Shown here one piece after another: positions 1 to 14,169 of a stretch of DNA of 64,000 bases. Position 1 is the stretch's first letter, and each line of letters opens with the position of its first letter. Both the position numbers and the translations under genes were made by a program. Origin of the DNA: Opeltia flavorubescens (lineage: Eukaryota; Ascomycota; Lecanoromycetes; Teloschistales; Teloschistaceae); the NCBI GenBank assembly GCA_000442125.1, contig KE546979.1:992001-1056000 (forward strand), given 5' to 3'. The notes under the pieces were generated by a model. It ran no database searches and was not told the origin of the DNA. It worked only from the letters and a program-made list of their open reading frames with translations.

Positions 1-1441
1 ATATATATCTTATAATAAAATCAATAATTAGGTATAAAACTTGATAAATTACTAATATAAATATTTTATATATAAACTTTACTAGAATCGAAGCGGAACC
101 GAATAAATCAAAGGTTTTTTTATATATAAATTATTTTAACCTCTTTTAACCCCTTTAATAGAATTTATATTTTATAAAATACTTTTATATTAGTAGCTTT
201 ATTATTATTTAAAAACTATTTATTATATTAGTAAAAAGCTAGAAATTATAAAAAAATAATAAAATCGAAAATAAAAACCTATTTATAAAAAATATTATTA
301 TATATTTTTTTACTATTTTTAATTAAATTATAAAATAAAATTTTTGAATAAATTTTATTTAGTTAAATATAATTAAATAAAAAAATAATAAGTTTTTTTT
401 AATAAAAATATATATTTTTTTTAAATTTAAATTCTTTAAATTGATTAAATATTAGAATAAATATATTTTATACTTTTTAATAAATATATAATACTAGATT
501 AAAATAGATTTCGAACTATTAAAAGTACTATTTTAAATTTTAACGAATTTCGGATTATTAAAATTACTATTTTATATATTAATAATCCGAGGTTTATTAA
601 AATTACTATTCTAAATTTTACTAGACTTAAATTTAGTTAGATTAATATTATATTTTAGTTTATAATCTATAATACAAACGGTTTTTTATATATTTATAAA
701 TTCTATATTAAAAAAAGCGACTATTTTTTTGTTAAAGTTATTTATTTATTTCCGCGATATATTAATAAAAATAAAAAGAAGCTACTACTAAAAAGTTTAT
801 AAATATTTAAAAAGGCTATAATATATATATAAAATACTTGGAATTTATAGCCTTTATAGTAATAAAAATCTAAAAAAAAATATAAATAATTTAAAATTTA
901 ATATAATTAGATAAACGAGTATTTAAATATAAAAAAATTAAAATAATAGAAATAATAATAGTAATAAAAAAATATTAATAATAAAAAAAATTAAATCCTA
1001 TTAAAAAATTAAATAAATTAAAAAAAGAATTTATAGTAAATTAAAAATTTCGATATTTATAATATTTTAAATAAAATAAAATATATTTAAAAAATATTAT
1101 ATATTTAATAATAAAAGTAATAATAAAAAAAATTTTATTATTTATTTAAAAGGTATTTTTTAATAATTTATAATTAAAAAATTTAAAATTATATTAATAA
1201 AAAAATAGAACGATATAAAATAGCTAGATAAATTTACTAATTAATTAATAAATTTATAAGATATAATACTATTATAATTTAACGTTTAAAAATAAAATAA
1301 AAAGATAATTCTAGGTATAAATAGAAATTAAATCTAATTATTAATTTTAAAAAAAATAGAGTTTAGTATAAAATAAAAGAAGTTAATAAAATAAGTATAT
1401 TAATTATATAAAAAAGGATTAAATAAAATAATACTATTAAA

Positions 1442-1920
1442 TTTAATAAACTAGAAGATTATATAAAAAAATTCGAAAATTAATTAAATATATAAAAAAA
1501 GAAGAAATTAATAATATTAATACTAAATTTAATAAACTAGCGGGTTATATAAAAAAATTTAATAATTTAATAAATATATAAAAAAAAAAATTATTAATAT
1601 TAATATTAAGTTTAATAGATTAATAAAAAATATAAAAAAATTTATATAAAAAATTAAAGCTTAAAATAATTATTTAAAATAAAATTATCTATTAATTAAA
1701 AAGTTTTTTACTATTAATAATATTAAAAAAAAATATATAAAGATAAATAAAAAGTAAATAAAATAATCGATTATAGAAATAATAAGCTAAAATATAAGAT
1801 AAAAAGAATTAATAAAATAGTATATTAGATATATAAAAATAAATAATATTAATACTAGATTTAATAAGCTAGTAGAAAATATAAAATATTCGAAAGCTTA
1901 AAATAAATTAATAAACGATA
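1442..1920. repeat. Degenerate repeats of about 85 bp
   Basis: A phrase TTTAATAAACTAG followed by a run ending in ATATAAAAAAA recurs starting near 1442, 1528 and 1611 (spacings 86 and 83), with a further looser copy near 1859. The units are separated by AATATTAATACTAA-like linkers. Seen directly but strongly diverged; it may be a decayed tandem array or repeated coding segments of an old element. Confidence 0.4.
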
Positions 1921-4900
1921 ATTTAATTTAAATATTTAATATATATCGAATCGATTATTAACTTCTATTTACTATTTTTATTATTTATATAACTATTTAT
2001 ATCTAAATAATATAAACTATAATTTATTAAATTTAAATAAAATTTAAATAATATAATATTTAATTTAAAATAGTAAAAATAATAAAAATAGTAAATAATA
2101 AATATATATAATTTAAATACTTATAATAAAAAATAAATATTATTTTTTTTTTAACTTTTAATATATTATAATATATAGTTAAATAAAATATTGAATTATA
2201 TAAATTAAATTTAATTTATTTAATTTTTAATAAAAAAAAAAATTAATATAAATATTTATTAAATATAATAACTATAAAATTATAAATAGAATATAATAAT
2301 AAACAATATTTTATTATATAAATTCAATTATTTTTAATCTATTAATACTTAAGTTTTTAATTTACTATTTTTTATTTATATATATTTTTATATTTTTATT
2401 CTTTTTTTATAATATAATTTCGAATAAAAAAAAATTACTCGATTTAATCTTATTTTATATTTTATTTAAAAATTTATTAGCGGATTAAATAAATTAAATA
2501 AAGAAATAACTAGAATATAAAATATAATTCGAGATTTATATAATTTAAATATTATAATCTATAATTAAAAGTTTTTAATAATAAAAAAATTTATAATATA
2601 TAATTAAATAAACTATTTTAAAAATATAATTTATTATTTTTAAACTAAAATAACTTTTAATTTTTTTTATAATATTATTATTAATTTATAAATATTATTT
2701 ATATATTATATAAAATATTTAAAACTGTAAATAATTAAAAAATTTATAATTTTCTTTTAATATAAAAGGTCTATATTAATTAAAAAGCGAGATTTAATAT
2801 TTAATAATAAAGCTTTTTAAATATTAGAAATAAAGCTAATATTTAATTATATTATTTAAAATAAAGCGCGTTTATTTAAAAAATCTAGTTTAATATTTAA
2901 TTCTATTATTTCTATATAATATAAATAAAAATATAATAATAATAATATTATTATTTTTATACAAACGGCTAGTAAAGTTTTAAATAAATTTATTATTTAT
3001 TTTAATTAAATACGGTTTATTATCTAATTTAAAATAAAGTAGGAATTTCAATTGAAAATAGTTTATATTAGATTAAATTCCGTATTTTAATTATTTATAT
3101 AATAATTTATCTAATTTTTTTTATAATAATAAAAACGAGCTAATTTTAATATAAAATAGATTCGATGCTATTAAAAATTAAAAACCTAATATAATTTTTA
3201 TATTCTTCTATTTCTAGCTTTTTATATAATAGATTCTATTTTAAAAATAATTTTTAGCTTAAATATTCCTTTATTTTCCCGAAATTAATAAAAAATTAAA
3301 AAATTTAAATAAAAACTCGATTATAAAAAAAATAACGAATATTTATTATTTTATAATAAAGATAAAAAAGTTATATAAAAAATCGATTTATTTATAATAT
3401 AATTTTTAATTAATTATAAAAATAAAATTAAACTATATATAATCTATAATAAAATTTATATAAACGTTAATTAATTTACAATAGTAAATGTTTTAAATTA
3501 TAAAATTTTTTATTAATTAATATAAAGAAATAATATTAATATTAAACGTTAATTACAAAAATAAAAAACCTATATAAAATTATCTATTATAATAATAATA
3601 GCTAATTCGAATTTATAAATTTATATAAATAATTTAAAAGTAATAAAGTATATTTAATATATATTATTTAATATATTAATAATAGGCTTTTAATATAATA
3701 ATAAATTAAAAATTTTTTTTATTTATATAATAACTAAAACGAAGCGCCGAAGTTTATTTAAAATAATAAATTTATTAAATTAAATTATTTAACTTTTACC
3801 GCTTTATAATTTTAATTTAATAAAAAAACTTACTAATTAAAAATAAAAATAACTTTTATATTATAATTTATTAAATGATAAAAAATAAACGATTAAAATT
3901 TAAATTCTAAATTAAGTTTATTAATTTATATATATTTTACTTAATATTTAAATATTTAATAGCTAATTATAGAAATAAATATATTTATTAAACCTATATA
4001 ATATAAAGAAAAGGTATAATAATTATATAACTAGGTTATATAGTTATAATTATAGAAAAAAGAGGAAAAAATAGTATAAAAGTAATATTTTTAATAACGA
4101 ATCTACTATTAATTTAATATTCGGTTCTACTATTATATAATACTATTTAATTATTATTAATCGCGATTTTTATATAAATATTACTACTCCAACTTTTATT
4201 CGCTAATTATATACTTTTTTTTACCTTTTACCTATAGCTCTGTTCTCGTTTTTATCCGTATTTATAATTTTAAATATTTTTTTCCGATTTTCTCTTCGAT
4301 TTTATAGTATTACTAGCTATTAATATATATTTAATAAAGTTAAATAATTTAATTAAAACGAAAACTTTATAAAAATAGTATAAATTTTATAATAGATTAT
4401 ATTTTATTAGAAAAAGATAAATATAAAATTAAAAAAGTTAAATTAAAAAAAAATAAAATTAAAATATTTATATTAACTTTTATATATTAATATTAAAATA
4501 AATATAATAATAAACGGTTATAATTTTTATTTAAAAAATAATAAATTTATATTAAATATATTTATTAAATTATTTCCGTTATATTAAAGGTTTTTTTTAA
4601 AAATTTTTAAAAGCTCGCGGTATTTTTTAAAATAATCCTTTTATTATATTTCTTTTTTTATAATTTAATCCTATCGAATATTTAAATTAATTATATCTAG
4701 CGGCTTTTATATAAAAATTATTAAATTAATAAAATAATTAAATTAAATACGCTAAATCTATTTTAAAAAATATATATTTTTAGTCTAATTATTACTAATT
4801 TTTTTCTATTAAAAAATTCAAAACGTTAAATAATAGAATTATAATTTTAGATAAAATTTAGTAATTAAAACTATAATTATATTAGAAAAACTATTTTTAA

Positions 4901-5560
4901 ATTATATTAAATTATTTTTAATTTTAATAAATAGATTTTTAATCTAATAAAGAAATAATTTTATATTTAAAAACCAATATTTTTTATACTCTTTAAATTT
5001 ATTAGGATTATAGCTTTTTATTAAAATTAAGTTAATCTTAAATATAATTTCTTTTATATTAAACTCTAATAGTAATTATTCGATTTTATAACTAGTTATT
5101 TTATAGTATCTAATTATATTTTCTCGACCAGCGGAAAAATAATTATTAATATTATCTATAAATATTAATAAAAATATTAATAATATTAAATTTTATAAAT
5201 AGAAAAAAAAAATTTACTAGCTTTTAAATTAATATATAAATTTATAAAAATAAATAAAAAAGTAAATAAAATACTTTTAATAAATTTTTTAAAATAATAA
5301 ATTTATTTATATTATAAATAATATATTTTAAATTAATTAATTAAATATTAATAATAAGGCGGTTATATTTTATAATTAGATTTAAAAAAAAAAAAGTTTT
5401 TTAATAAATATAAATAAATTTAAATAAAATAAAATATAAATATATATATATTAAAGTCGTTTATAACTATAATTCTAATTTATATTATAATAATTTCGAT
5501 TTATTAATATTATAACTTAAATATTATATTTTTATAAAAGAAAATTTTTAAAATTTTCGA

Positions 5561-5789
5561 TTTATATATTAGTTTTTAATAAATAATCTATAATATTATT
5601 TAAATTATATATTTTTTTCCTTTTATAATATTTAATACTAGCTCGATATTAATTATCTTTTACAAGAAATTAAATTTTTATAAAAAATAGCGCTTATATT
5701 ATTTTATTTATATATTATTTTTTAGTAAACGATCTATAGTATCGTTTAAATTATATATTTTTTTTCTTTTATAATATCTAATACTCGTT
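5561..5789. repeat. Two direct copies of an about 82-bp segment
   Basis: Positions 5561-5642 and 5707-5789 carry the same segment, 146 bases apart. Both begin TTTATATATTA, pass through a shared AAATTATATATTTTTTT block and end in TAATATNTAATACT. Differences are mostly C/T and G/A. The 64-base spacer does not repeat. It is a local duplication inside an unclassified relic. Confidence 0.55.
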
Positions 5790-8785
5790 TAATAGTTTTA
5801 GATTTTAGATAAAATATAATTTCCTATTTTTATTTCTAATAAAATCTTTTTTTTTAAATAAAAGCCTTTAAATTATAACCTTTATTTTTATATTTAAAAA
5901 GACTCTATAAAATATAATATTTAATCTAATATTATTATAAATAAAAAGAGACTTTATATTATATTTAAAAAATTTTACCTATATTTTAATAATAATTATA
6001 GTATTTTCTTTTACTAATTATATTTAAATCTTCTAATATTCGATTTTATAAATATAAATTACTTTTAATTTTAAAATTTATATTATAAAAATTATAAAAG
6101 AAAATAAATATATTATTTTTAATTATATATTATTGATATTTAATAGTTAAAACTTATATTAAAAAATTTATAAAATTTGATTATTATTAATACTATAATT
6201 TATTAAAGTTTTATAACTAATAAATACTAATATTTAATCGAAATATTAACCTTTAATTTTAAAATAATATCGAAGAATTTAAATTAAATAATAGTAATAT
6301 ATTTAATAATAAAATTTCTATTAATTAATTAAATATTAATAAATTTTAAATTATTATTAAAATTATTAAATCGATATTTAATATATTTTATAACTAATAG
6401 AACTAATATATATTATAAAAAAGTCGTAAAATATTATTCAAGTCGAGGTTAGCTATATAAATATAATATAGATTATATCTTTTGTATAATATATAAAATA
6501 GCGATTTAACTAGATCGGACTAGTTTAAATTAAAATAAAGCGATTTAAATAATTTAAATAATAAGTTTATATAATAATTATTATAAAATAGTATTAAATA
6601 GCGCTAGCTTTTTTAATCCTTTGAAATATATATACTTATTTTTAGATTTTTAAAAGCTATAATTATAGTTTATATCTTTTTAAATATTAATATTAGGAAA
6701 TTTAATTAAAAAATAATCTAACTAAATTAAATATATTAATATAGAATAAATAGAATAAAATAATTCGATAATTTAATTAAAAATTTAAAAAGTCGGATTG
6801 AAATATTAAATTAGAATTAATAAAAAAAAAATATATAAAGTCCGTTTAAATTATTCGAATTATAAGCGATATTAAATTAATAACTAGTAGTAGATCTATA
6901 ATTTTATAAACGAGTTCCAGGTTTATATAATATAATATATTTAGAATATAATTCGCGATTATTATAATTTTATTAATAGAGAATCCGTATATATTATTTA
7001 AATAGTTAAATTATTGAAAAAAATATTTTTATTTATTATATTTTAAATAGTAAACTATTTTAAAATATATAATATTTTATTATTATAAACGGATTTGGAT
7101 TAATTATTTATAAAAGTATTAATCGCTATTTATTTTTAAAATATAAAATATAGTTTAAATTAATATTCGAATATTATTTATATATTTAAAGTTATTAAAT
7201 TTAAATTTTTAATTATTATTATTATTAATATCTATTATATTTCTTTTAAATATTTTTATAATAATAAAAAGCGAATATTAAAGTTTAGAAATAAATAAAT
7301 AAAAAATATATTATTAAAATATTAAACCTTAATAGTAATTTAATTATTAATTAATATCGCGATAAATATTTATATATAAATATTAAATATTTAAAAAAAT
7401 TAAATAGATATTTATAAAAATAAAATCTTTAAAATATTTATTAAAAAAATAAAAAAACTTTAAAAATAAAAACATTTCGCCTATTATATATTTATTATTA
7501 AATTATTTTAAAAATTATACTATAAATTTATATAAACTAATAAAATTAAAATTATTTAATATTAGAATATTATTAATATTTTTCTTTTTAAATTTAGGAT
7601 AGAATTTATAGTTAAATACCTATTTTAAAAATAGGCTATTAATTATACCTATTTCGCTAGCCGCGAATCGAAGCTTAAAATTAAGTTTCTATTATAATAA
7701 TAAAATAGAATTAGATATATAAATAAATATCTATTTATACTTTTATCTTACCCGAGTTTTTTTTTATTTTTAATATAATAGATTTAAACGGATATATTAG
7801 AATTTATAATTAAAATAAATAATAACTAAAAAAATAATTTAAAGCGGGATTTATTATTATAAAAATTTATATATATAATATTAAATCTTTTAATAAAGTT
7901 TAGAGCTATTAATAAAAATATACAATTAAAATATTTATATATAAGTTTTTTTAGCTTTAACGCTTTTATAGAGATAGTAGATATATAATATTTTAGAATT
8001 TAGTATTAAAAAAATTGGCGCGATATAAATAACTTTATAAATAATAATAATAATTATTTAAAATTTATAAAAATATAATTAATAATTAAATTTAAAATTA
8101 ATAAAGTAAATAATTTTAAAAAATCTAATATATAATATATTATTATTTTCTCGAATTCGCGTTTTAAAGTATTTATTTAAATTATTAATCGGATTATTTA
8201 ATTTTAATAAATCCTAACCGTTTATATATATTTTCTATATAAATTCTATAATTATTCGTTTAATATATTAGTATATAATTTAAATTTATATTTTTCTCGA
8301 TTTAAAATATTATTAGTATATTAAATTACTAGATTTACTTTAAAAGTATATATAACTAATTAAACCGCTATAATTTTTTAATTTTTTATTTTATAATTTA
8401 GATTTTTATAAAATTAAATTTTATATATACCCGCTATATATAAACTATTTAAAATCTATATCGCGATTATAATATTATCTAAATTTTCTAATATTAAATC
8501 GCTTTTTATTAATTTTTAAATATTTATAATAGATTTTACTAAATTTTTATCGAAATTTCGATAGGATTTTAATATAGATTTCTAGCGAATTTATAGCGAT
8601 TTTACTGCTATTATTTAAAAATAATTCTATATCTCTATTAGAATATATATTAAATATATTTTTATAATATATTAAAAAATTATAGTAATATAAAACGAAT
8701 TTATAGTTAAAATAAAAAATTTATCTATATTTATTAATAATAAGGTTTTTAATAAATGGTCTCGATATTTAACCCTATTTTATTA

Positions 8786-8821
8786 TATAGTAGATATTTA
8801 CTATATATTATATCTACTATA
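8786..8821. repeat. Inverted repeat with perfect 11-bp arms
   Basis: TATAGTAGATA at 8786-8796 is matched by its reverse complement TATCTACTATA at 8811-8821 across a 14-base AT spacer. It could extrude as a cruciform, but it lies in low-complexity DNA and no function is indicated. Confidence 0.45.
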
Positions 8822-9300
8822 ATTTATATACTTTTATTTATTATATATTTTATACTATATTTATTCTATTTATAAAGTTTATATATAAATCTAGTTAATA
8901 TTAATTAATAATATAATTATAAAATCGAATACTACTAGTTTAATTATTTCAATATTGGTTTATTAAATTAAAGTTTTTAAAATAGTAAATTTTATTTTTT
9001 TAATATATTTTTTTATATTTTATAAAAAAAAGATAATTTTTTAAAAATACCTGAATATAAAAATATTATAGAAAAAAAAAATATAATATAATCTAATTAT
9101 TATAAAATATTATTATATATTAAAACTTATATTATATTATTTAATAATAAACTAATTTAATATTTTAGTAAATTTTAAATTTTCTTTTTTTAGTATTAAA
9201 ATTTTTTTTTATAGTACTTTTATAATTAGCTAGCTATATTATATCCGGTATATTTATAAAAAATACTTTTTTTAGTTTTTTAAGTAATATTTAGCGTAAA

Positions 9301-9525
9301 ATAGTAATTATAGTAATCTAAAACTATAAAAAAAAAATAGTTATAATAATCTAATATTATAAAAAAAAAAAAAATTATAGTAATCTAATATTATAAAAAA
9401 GGAAAATAGTTATAGTAATCTAATATTATAAGAAAAAAAAGTAATTATAATAATCTAATATTATAAAAAAAAAAGATAGTTATAGTAATCTAATATTATA
9501 AAAGAAGAAAATAGTTATAATAGGC
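9301..9525. repeat. 34-35-bp tandem array, six or more units
   Basis: The phrase TAATCTAATATTATA plus an A-rich tract and TAGTTATA recurs at about 9314, 9347, 9381, 9416, 9451 and 9486, giving periods of 33, 34, 35, 35 and 35. Unit length varies mainly in the A tract. The array ends where the less AT-rich GGCTATTATTTCTAGAG sequence starts near 9530. A minisatellite; no coding sense was found. Confidence 0.75.
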
Positions 9526-11373
9526 TATTATTTCTAGAGTATTTCTACTAGTAGCTAGTAGAATTAATTTCCGGCTAATTTTAATATAATTATACGGAGA
9601 TAAATTTTTAACGGTTAATAATATAACTAGTTTTTATTCGATATTTAACGTTATTATATTATTAGAATAAATTTATTTAGAATTCTAAATTAAATTATTA
9701 TAAATATTATTATATATAATACTAATAAAACTATAATATTTAGAAAATTTGATTATTTTAATAGTTAATAGCGCTAATTAGAAAAAAATTTATAATTAAA
9801 ATAAATTTACTAATTATTTATTTAATAATTTAAATTTAAATCTTCTTTAAATATATTCTAATTATAAATATATATTCTATAATCCTACTTTTACTTTATT
9901 TATATTATATTTTATATATTATTTTCGCGTTTAAAGTTTAAGTTTAATAATAATAATTATTTATTATTAAAAATAATAGCTTTAATAAATATTAGATAAA
10001 AATAATATAAAAATAATAAATTTAGTTTTAAAACTCGCTATTTTATTAATAAAATACTATTTTTTGATTATCTATTATTATATATATTATTCGTATATTT
10101 AGATTATTTTATTTTTATTAAATCTAATATTTATTTCTAGTTTATTTTAATATTTTATTTAACTGATTTTTTTTAATATTAAATTATTTATTTATAAATC
10201 AATTTATATAACGAATTTAATTTGATTAAATTTTATTTTATTTTTTTATTTTTTTATCCGCTACTAGTTTAAAAGGTTAAATTTTTTATTATTATTTCTA
10301 TTATTCTATATTTATATCGAAAGCTTTATAAAAAATATATTATAACTTTTTTATTATAAATATAAATCTTTTAATTACTAGAATTTATTATTATTAAACT
10401 TTTTATATAATTAATAATATTATAGATTATAATAAATTTTTTTTTAATATACTAATTATATTATTACTATATTATAATCTAATTTTTATCGTTTTAATAA
10501 AAGATTATTATAATTTAAAATTATAAATTAAATTCTATAATTATTATAAATATAGTTAAAAAATTACTAGACTATATAATAATAAATAAATTAATAATAA
10601 TTTCTAATTTAATTATATTATTAGTTTATTTATTTATAAATATATTTTTATAAAATATAATATAGTAGATTTTAATAGTTTTTTTTTATTGAATTAAATA
10701 ATATTAAAAATTTAAATAATTCTTTTCCTTTAGATTTTAAATTAATGAAATCTAATATTTTATATAAATTACTATTTACTTCTATTCCGCTATATAAAAA
10801 ACTAGATAACAAGTAGATATATAAACTAGATAAAGAAAAACAAAATAAATACAATAATTTTTTTATTTTTATAGAATATTTAGTATATATTTTAATATAA
10901 ATTTTAATATTTTTAATGGTTTAATATATCGTAAAATATAGAGAACTTTATAGCTAAAAAAATATAATAATTTAGAAGTTTTTCTATTTATATATTATTT
11001 AAACATTTTTTTCTAAAATAAAATAAATATATTATAAAATATAAAATATTTTTAATTAAAATTAACCTTTTTAAAAATTTTAAAAAAATAATATATATTA
11101 TAGTAGTTTTAATATCTATTTTAAATTAATAAATATATTTTAATTAATTATTTATACTAATATAATTTATTATTTATTATATTTTAAAATAAAAAATTTT
11201 TATAAAAAGTAAATTATTTATAATTTTAAATCTTTAAAATAAATTAATTTAATTAAATAGTATTAATTATAATTTAAAAAAACTCGATATAAAAAAAAGT
11301 TAAATTAGATAATTATATAATAAATATTTAAAATTTATATTATTATTTAAAAAAATGTCTATTTTTAATATAT

Positions 11374-11578
11374 TGTTGCGGCCATACCGTATAGGCAAAA
11401 GGCTGATAGGGCAGGTAGGGCTGAATGGCCACCGTGGCTCGAAGGAGGCCTTTTAAATATATTTACCTAGTTGGGTTTAACGCTTTTTAATACCTATATT
11501 TATTTAGTTATAAATTCTATAAATAAATAGTTCCTTACCTTTAATATAATACTATTACCTTATATCTATAATGCAATA
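11374..11578 (+). repeat. 5' LTR of Gypsy A
   Basis: 205 bp beginning TGTTGCGGCC. Its 3' boundary is set by comparison with the other LTRs of the family (CAACA-type end). The first 85 bases or so keep many CpA and TpG steps, while the rest is RIP-altered. The early part contains three 9-bp variants, GCTGATAGG, GCAGGTAGG and GCTGAATGG, in tandem. Confidence 0.9.
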
Positions 11579-11580
11579 AA

Positions 11581-11598
11581 TAGTAGCAATTGAAGGTA
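11581..11598 (+). promoter_or_regulatory. Candidate primer-binding site of Gypsy A
   Basis: Two bases after the LTR a TAGTAGCAATTGAAGG stretch occurs; the same place in copy B reads TGGTAG. A TGGTAG start fits priming by a tRNA ending in CTACCA, such as initiator Met tRNA in the Ty1/Ty3 world. The match beyond the first six bases was not verified, so the tRNA assignment is inference. Confidence 0.45.
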
Positions 11599-11639
11599 AC
11601 CCGTATAAAATACGGTACTATTAACTTCTATATATATAT

Positions 11640-14150
11640 ACTATTAATTATTATATAGTACTAGATCTTCCGGGCAGGCCTAATACTCTTTCGCCTATTA
11701 AACTACCGCTTCCGTACTAATACTCGGTTAATAGAGTTAATTAAAATATATTCTAGCTTTTAATCCTCCTAGTAAAGTTTTAGGTACCTTCTATAATAAT
11801 TTAAAAGATTTAACCGACCTCGCTATTATACTAGTTCTTATTATAGCTACCTTTTATATTAAAAAGTTTTAAAAGTATATTAAGCGGTTTTTAGAATAGG
11901 ATCGGGCTCTTATAGTAATTTTTAGAACTTATATTAACTATATCTATAAAAAAAATCCAGGCCTATACCGTTCTTTAATATAGGAATTTTCTAATAGCCG
12001 GGCAATTTAAGCTAGTATAATAAAAGCTAGTATAGTTTTTATTACTACTTACCCTACGGATTAGAGCGAGTACCTATAGATTTTTACTAAAATAATAAGC
12101 GATTTCTGTAATAACGCTACTATAGTTTTTAAAGACGAAGGCTTTTAAGTTTATATTTAAAAGCTAGCTATAAATTTTATCTAGGATAGTTTAAGTCTTT
12201 ATTTTTATTTTTTAAGCTCGCTAAAAAATTTGTAACGGATCGACGAACTTATAAATATTACTGAATTTATTAATACGTTTAAATAGCGAAACTATATTTC
12301 TAATATTAAATCTAGCCCACTTTACTTAATAAAATCGGAAGGGAGTATTATACCGCTATTAAATATAGTAGGAATTCCACTATAATAGTAGCAGGGTGGA
12401 TTTATAGGTAATAGTAATCCGTTATAATAATAGTAAGTTTCTCTAGATAGGTAACTATTTATAAACGCCCGTCTAGCTTAACTACTAGGATTTTTTATAT
12501 AAAACTTCTAGAATTAAATAATTACTATACCGGTAAATCTAATAATTATACTAGCGATTATTAAATCGCAATAAAAGGCTTATAATATTAGTCTATTCTA
12601 ACTAAATAGCGATAAACTATCTATAGAATTTATAGAATTGTATAATATTTATTATAATATATACGCTTTTACGCAGTATATAAAAATTAAATATAAAACG
12701 ATAAATATATCGTTAATACGTTATAACCTGGATTTTTATTTATAAAGCGAAGTAGTTATATAGTTTACTATTATAATTAGTAAGCCTACTCGTAAATCGC
12801 TACAATTAGGTAATAGTATTAAACTATAGTATATATTCTTTAAAAATTATTTCGGCGAGCTACCGTTTATTACGCTAGCGTAGTTAAAATAGATATACTA
12901 TATTATTAACGATATACGGGTTTAAAAAGACTCTTTGGAATACTTTAATAATATTATTATTAAGGTAAAAAACGTAAAGATAGTACTTACTAAAAATACT
13001 TAAGTAATAATTAATATTAAATATTTTAACGCTCGGTTACGAATATTAATTCTAGATAAAATCGTAATAATTATTGTTAAAACCTTTTATAAATTCCTTC
13101 GAAATAAGAAGAATAATTAGTTTAATATTTATAGTAGTAATAAAAACTATAAGGCGCTAAAATTAAACCTTCTATAGAAAGATAAAAGTAAATAATATAA
13201 AGGAGTAGTAGTATATTATCTACTATAAAATAACCCCTTTTATACGCCTAGATATCTATTTATATACCCGAACTATATATAAAGAAACCAGCCGAATATA
13301 TTTTCTATTATATACTAATCCCGGAATCTCTCTATAGCTCCGTAAGCTCCGTTAATTAAGAATAAGTCTAGTATATAAAATAATTAGTATATTATTTAAG
13401 ATAATCGTTAGTAGTTCCTATTTAAGGCTAATACTTTACTATAATAGAATTAAACCGGAAACTAGTAAAACTACGGCTATTAATAGCGTAATAATAGCCG
13501 AAATCTATATAAAAGCTATTAGCTAAATAACTAGCGAGTTTATTTCTAATAAAAAGCTCTTGGTAAGTAGGTTCCGGGTAATAAAACGGAATAATATTAA
13601 AGTTATAAAAACGGCTTTTATTAATTAACGGATTTTACTAGAGCCGAATATATAGTAGACGAAAAACTTAATAAAGCTCTATATACTACTATTAAAGACC
13701 CTAACTAGTATAGTAATATAATAGAATTCTATTTTATTATAATAAAGCGTACGGAACCTAAACCCGAACTAGTAAAAATATATTAATATAATAAATACGA
13801 CGAGATTTTTAAATTAAATAACGCCTTATATCGTTATTTACGCGCTGGTTATAGTAGAAAACTACTCCTAGCTATAACTACTACGGTTAAACCAACTGTT
13901 AAGCTAAATATTTTAGTAGTACTAGCGTAAATTTATTTAAAACTAACTAAACCGTTTAAAAATACGCCGAAGGTTATTAAATCAGAAATTATTAAGTAGC
14001 TGTTATTATAAATACCCTAGTTAATTCGTTTAACCGTAAAGGATACGTTAATAATAGATTTTACCTTTTAAAATTACTATTATATAACCGCAAATATTCG
14101 TTTATAATTAAACGCTAAAAACTATAACTTCTACTAGAATATAGACTGTA
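11640..14150 (+). pseudogene. Gag-like region of Gypsy A (fossil)
   Basis: This 2.5-kb region lies between the 5' LTR and the pol domains, so by position it should be the remains of gag. It aligns along its whole length with 30965-33490 in copy B, so it is an original part of the element. I could not recognise a capsid signature or zinc knuckle by eye. Broken many times. Confidence 0.55.
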
Positions 14151-14169
14151 TAATAAGCTTAATTAATTA

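Larger units (their letters stand above)
1..11373. other. Gene-free, RIP-degraded AT-rich DNA
   Basis: No coding region, RNA gene or classifiable transposon was recognised in these 11 kb. All frames are closed at short intervals, CpA and TpG are scarce, and the surviving G and C sit mostly in AG, CT, CG and GC steps, as expected after heavy RIP of repeated DNA. The stretch holds small repeats, listed separately, near 1442-1920, 5561-5789, 8786-8821 and 9301-9525. Unequal density of residual G+C (for example near 4190-4330, 6430-6560 and 7640-7760) suggests several superimposed old elements, but no family could be assigned. Confidence 0.7.

Noticed and set aside
9301-9525. A CRISPR array
   Set aside because: Units are contiguous with no unique spacers, the repeat is low complexity, and the context is a eukaryotic repeat block.
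10672-10854. A 60-codon open frame on the minus strand
   Set aside because: Short, made of the residues expected from AT-rich DNA, with no recognisable domain, no neighbour of matching function and no similarity to a known family that I can name. It is probably chance.
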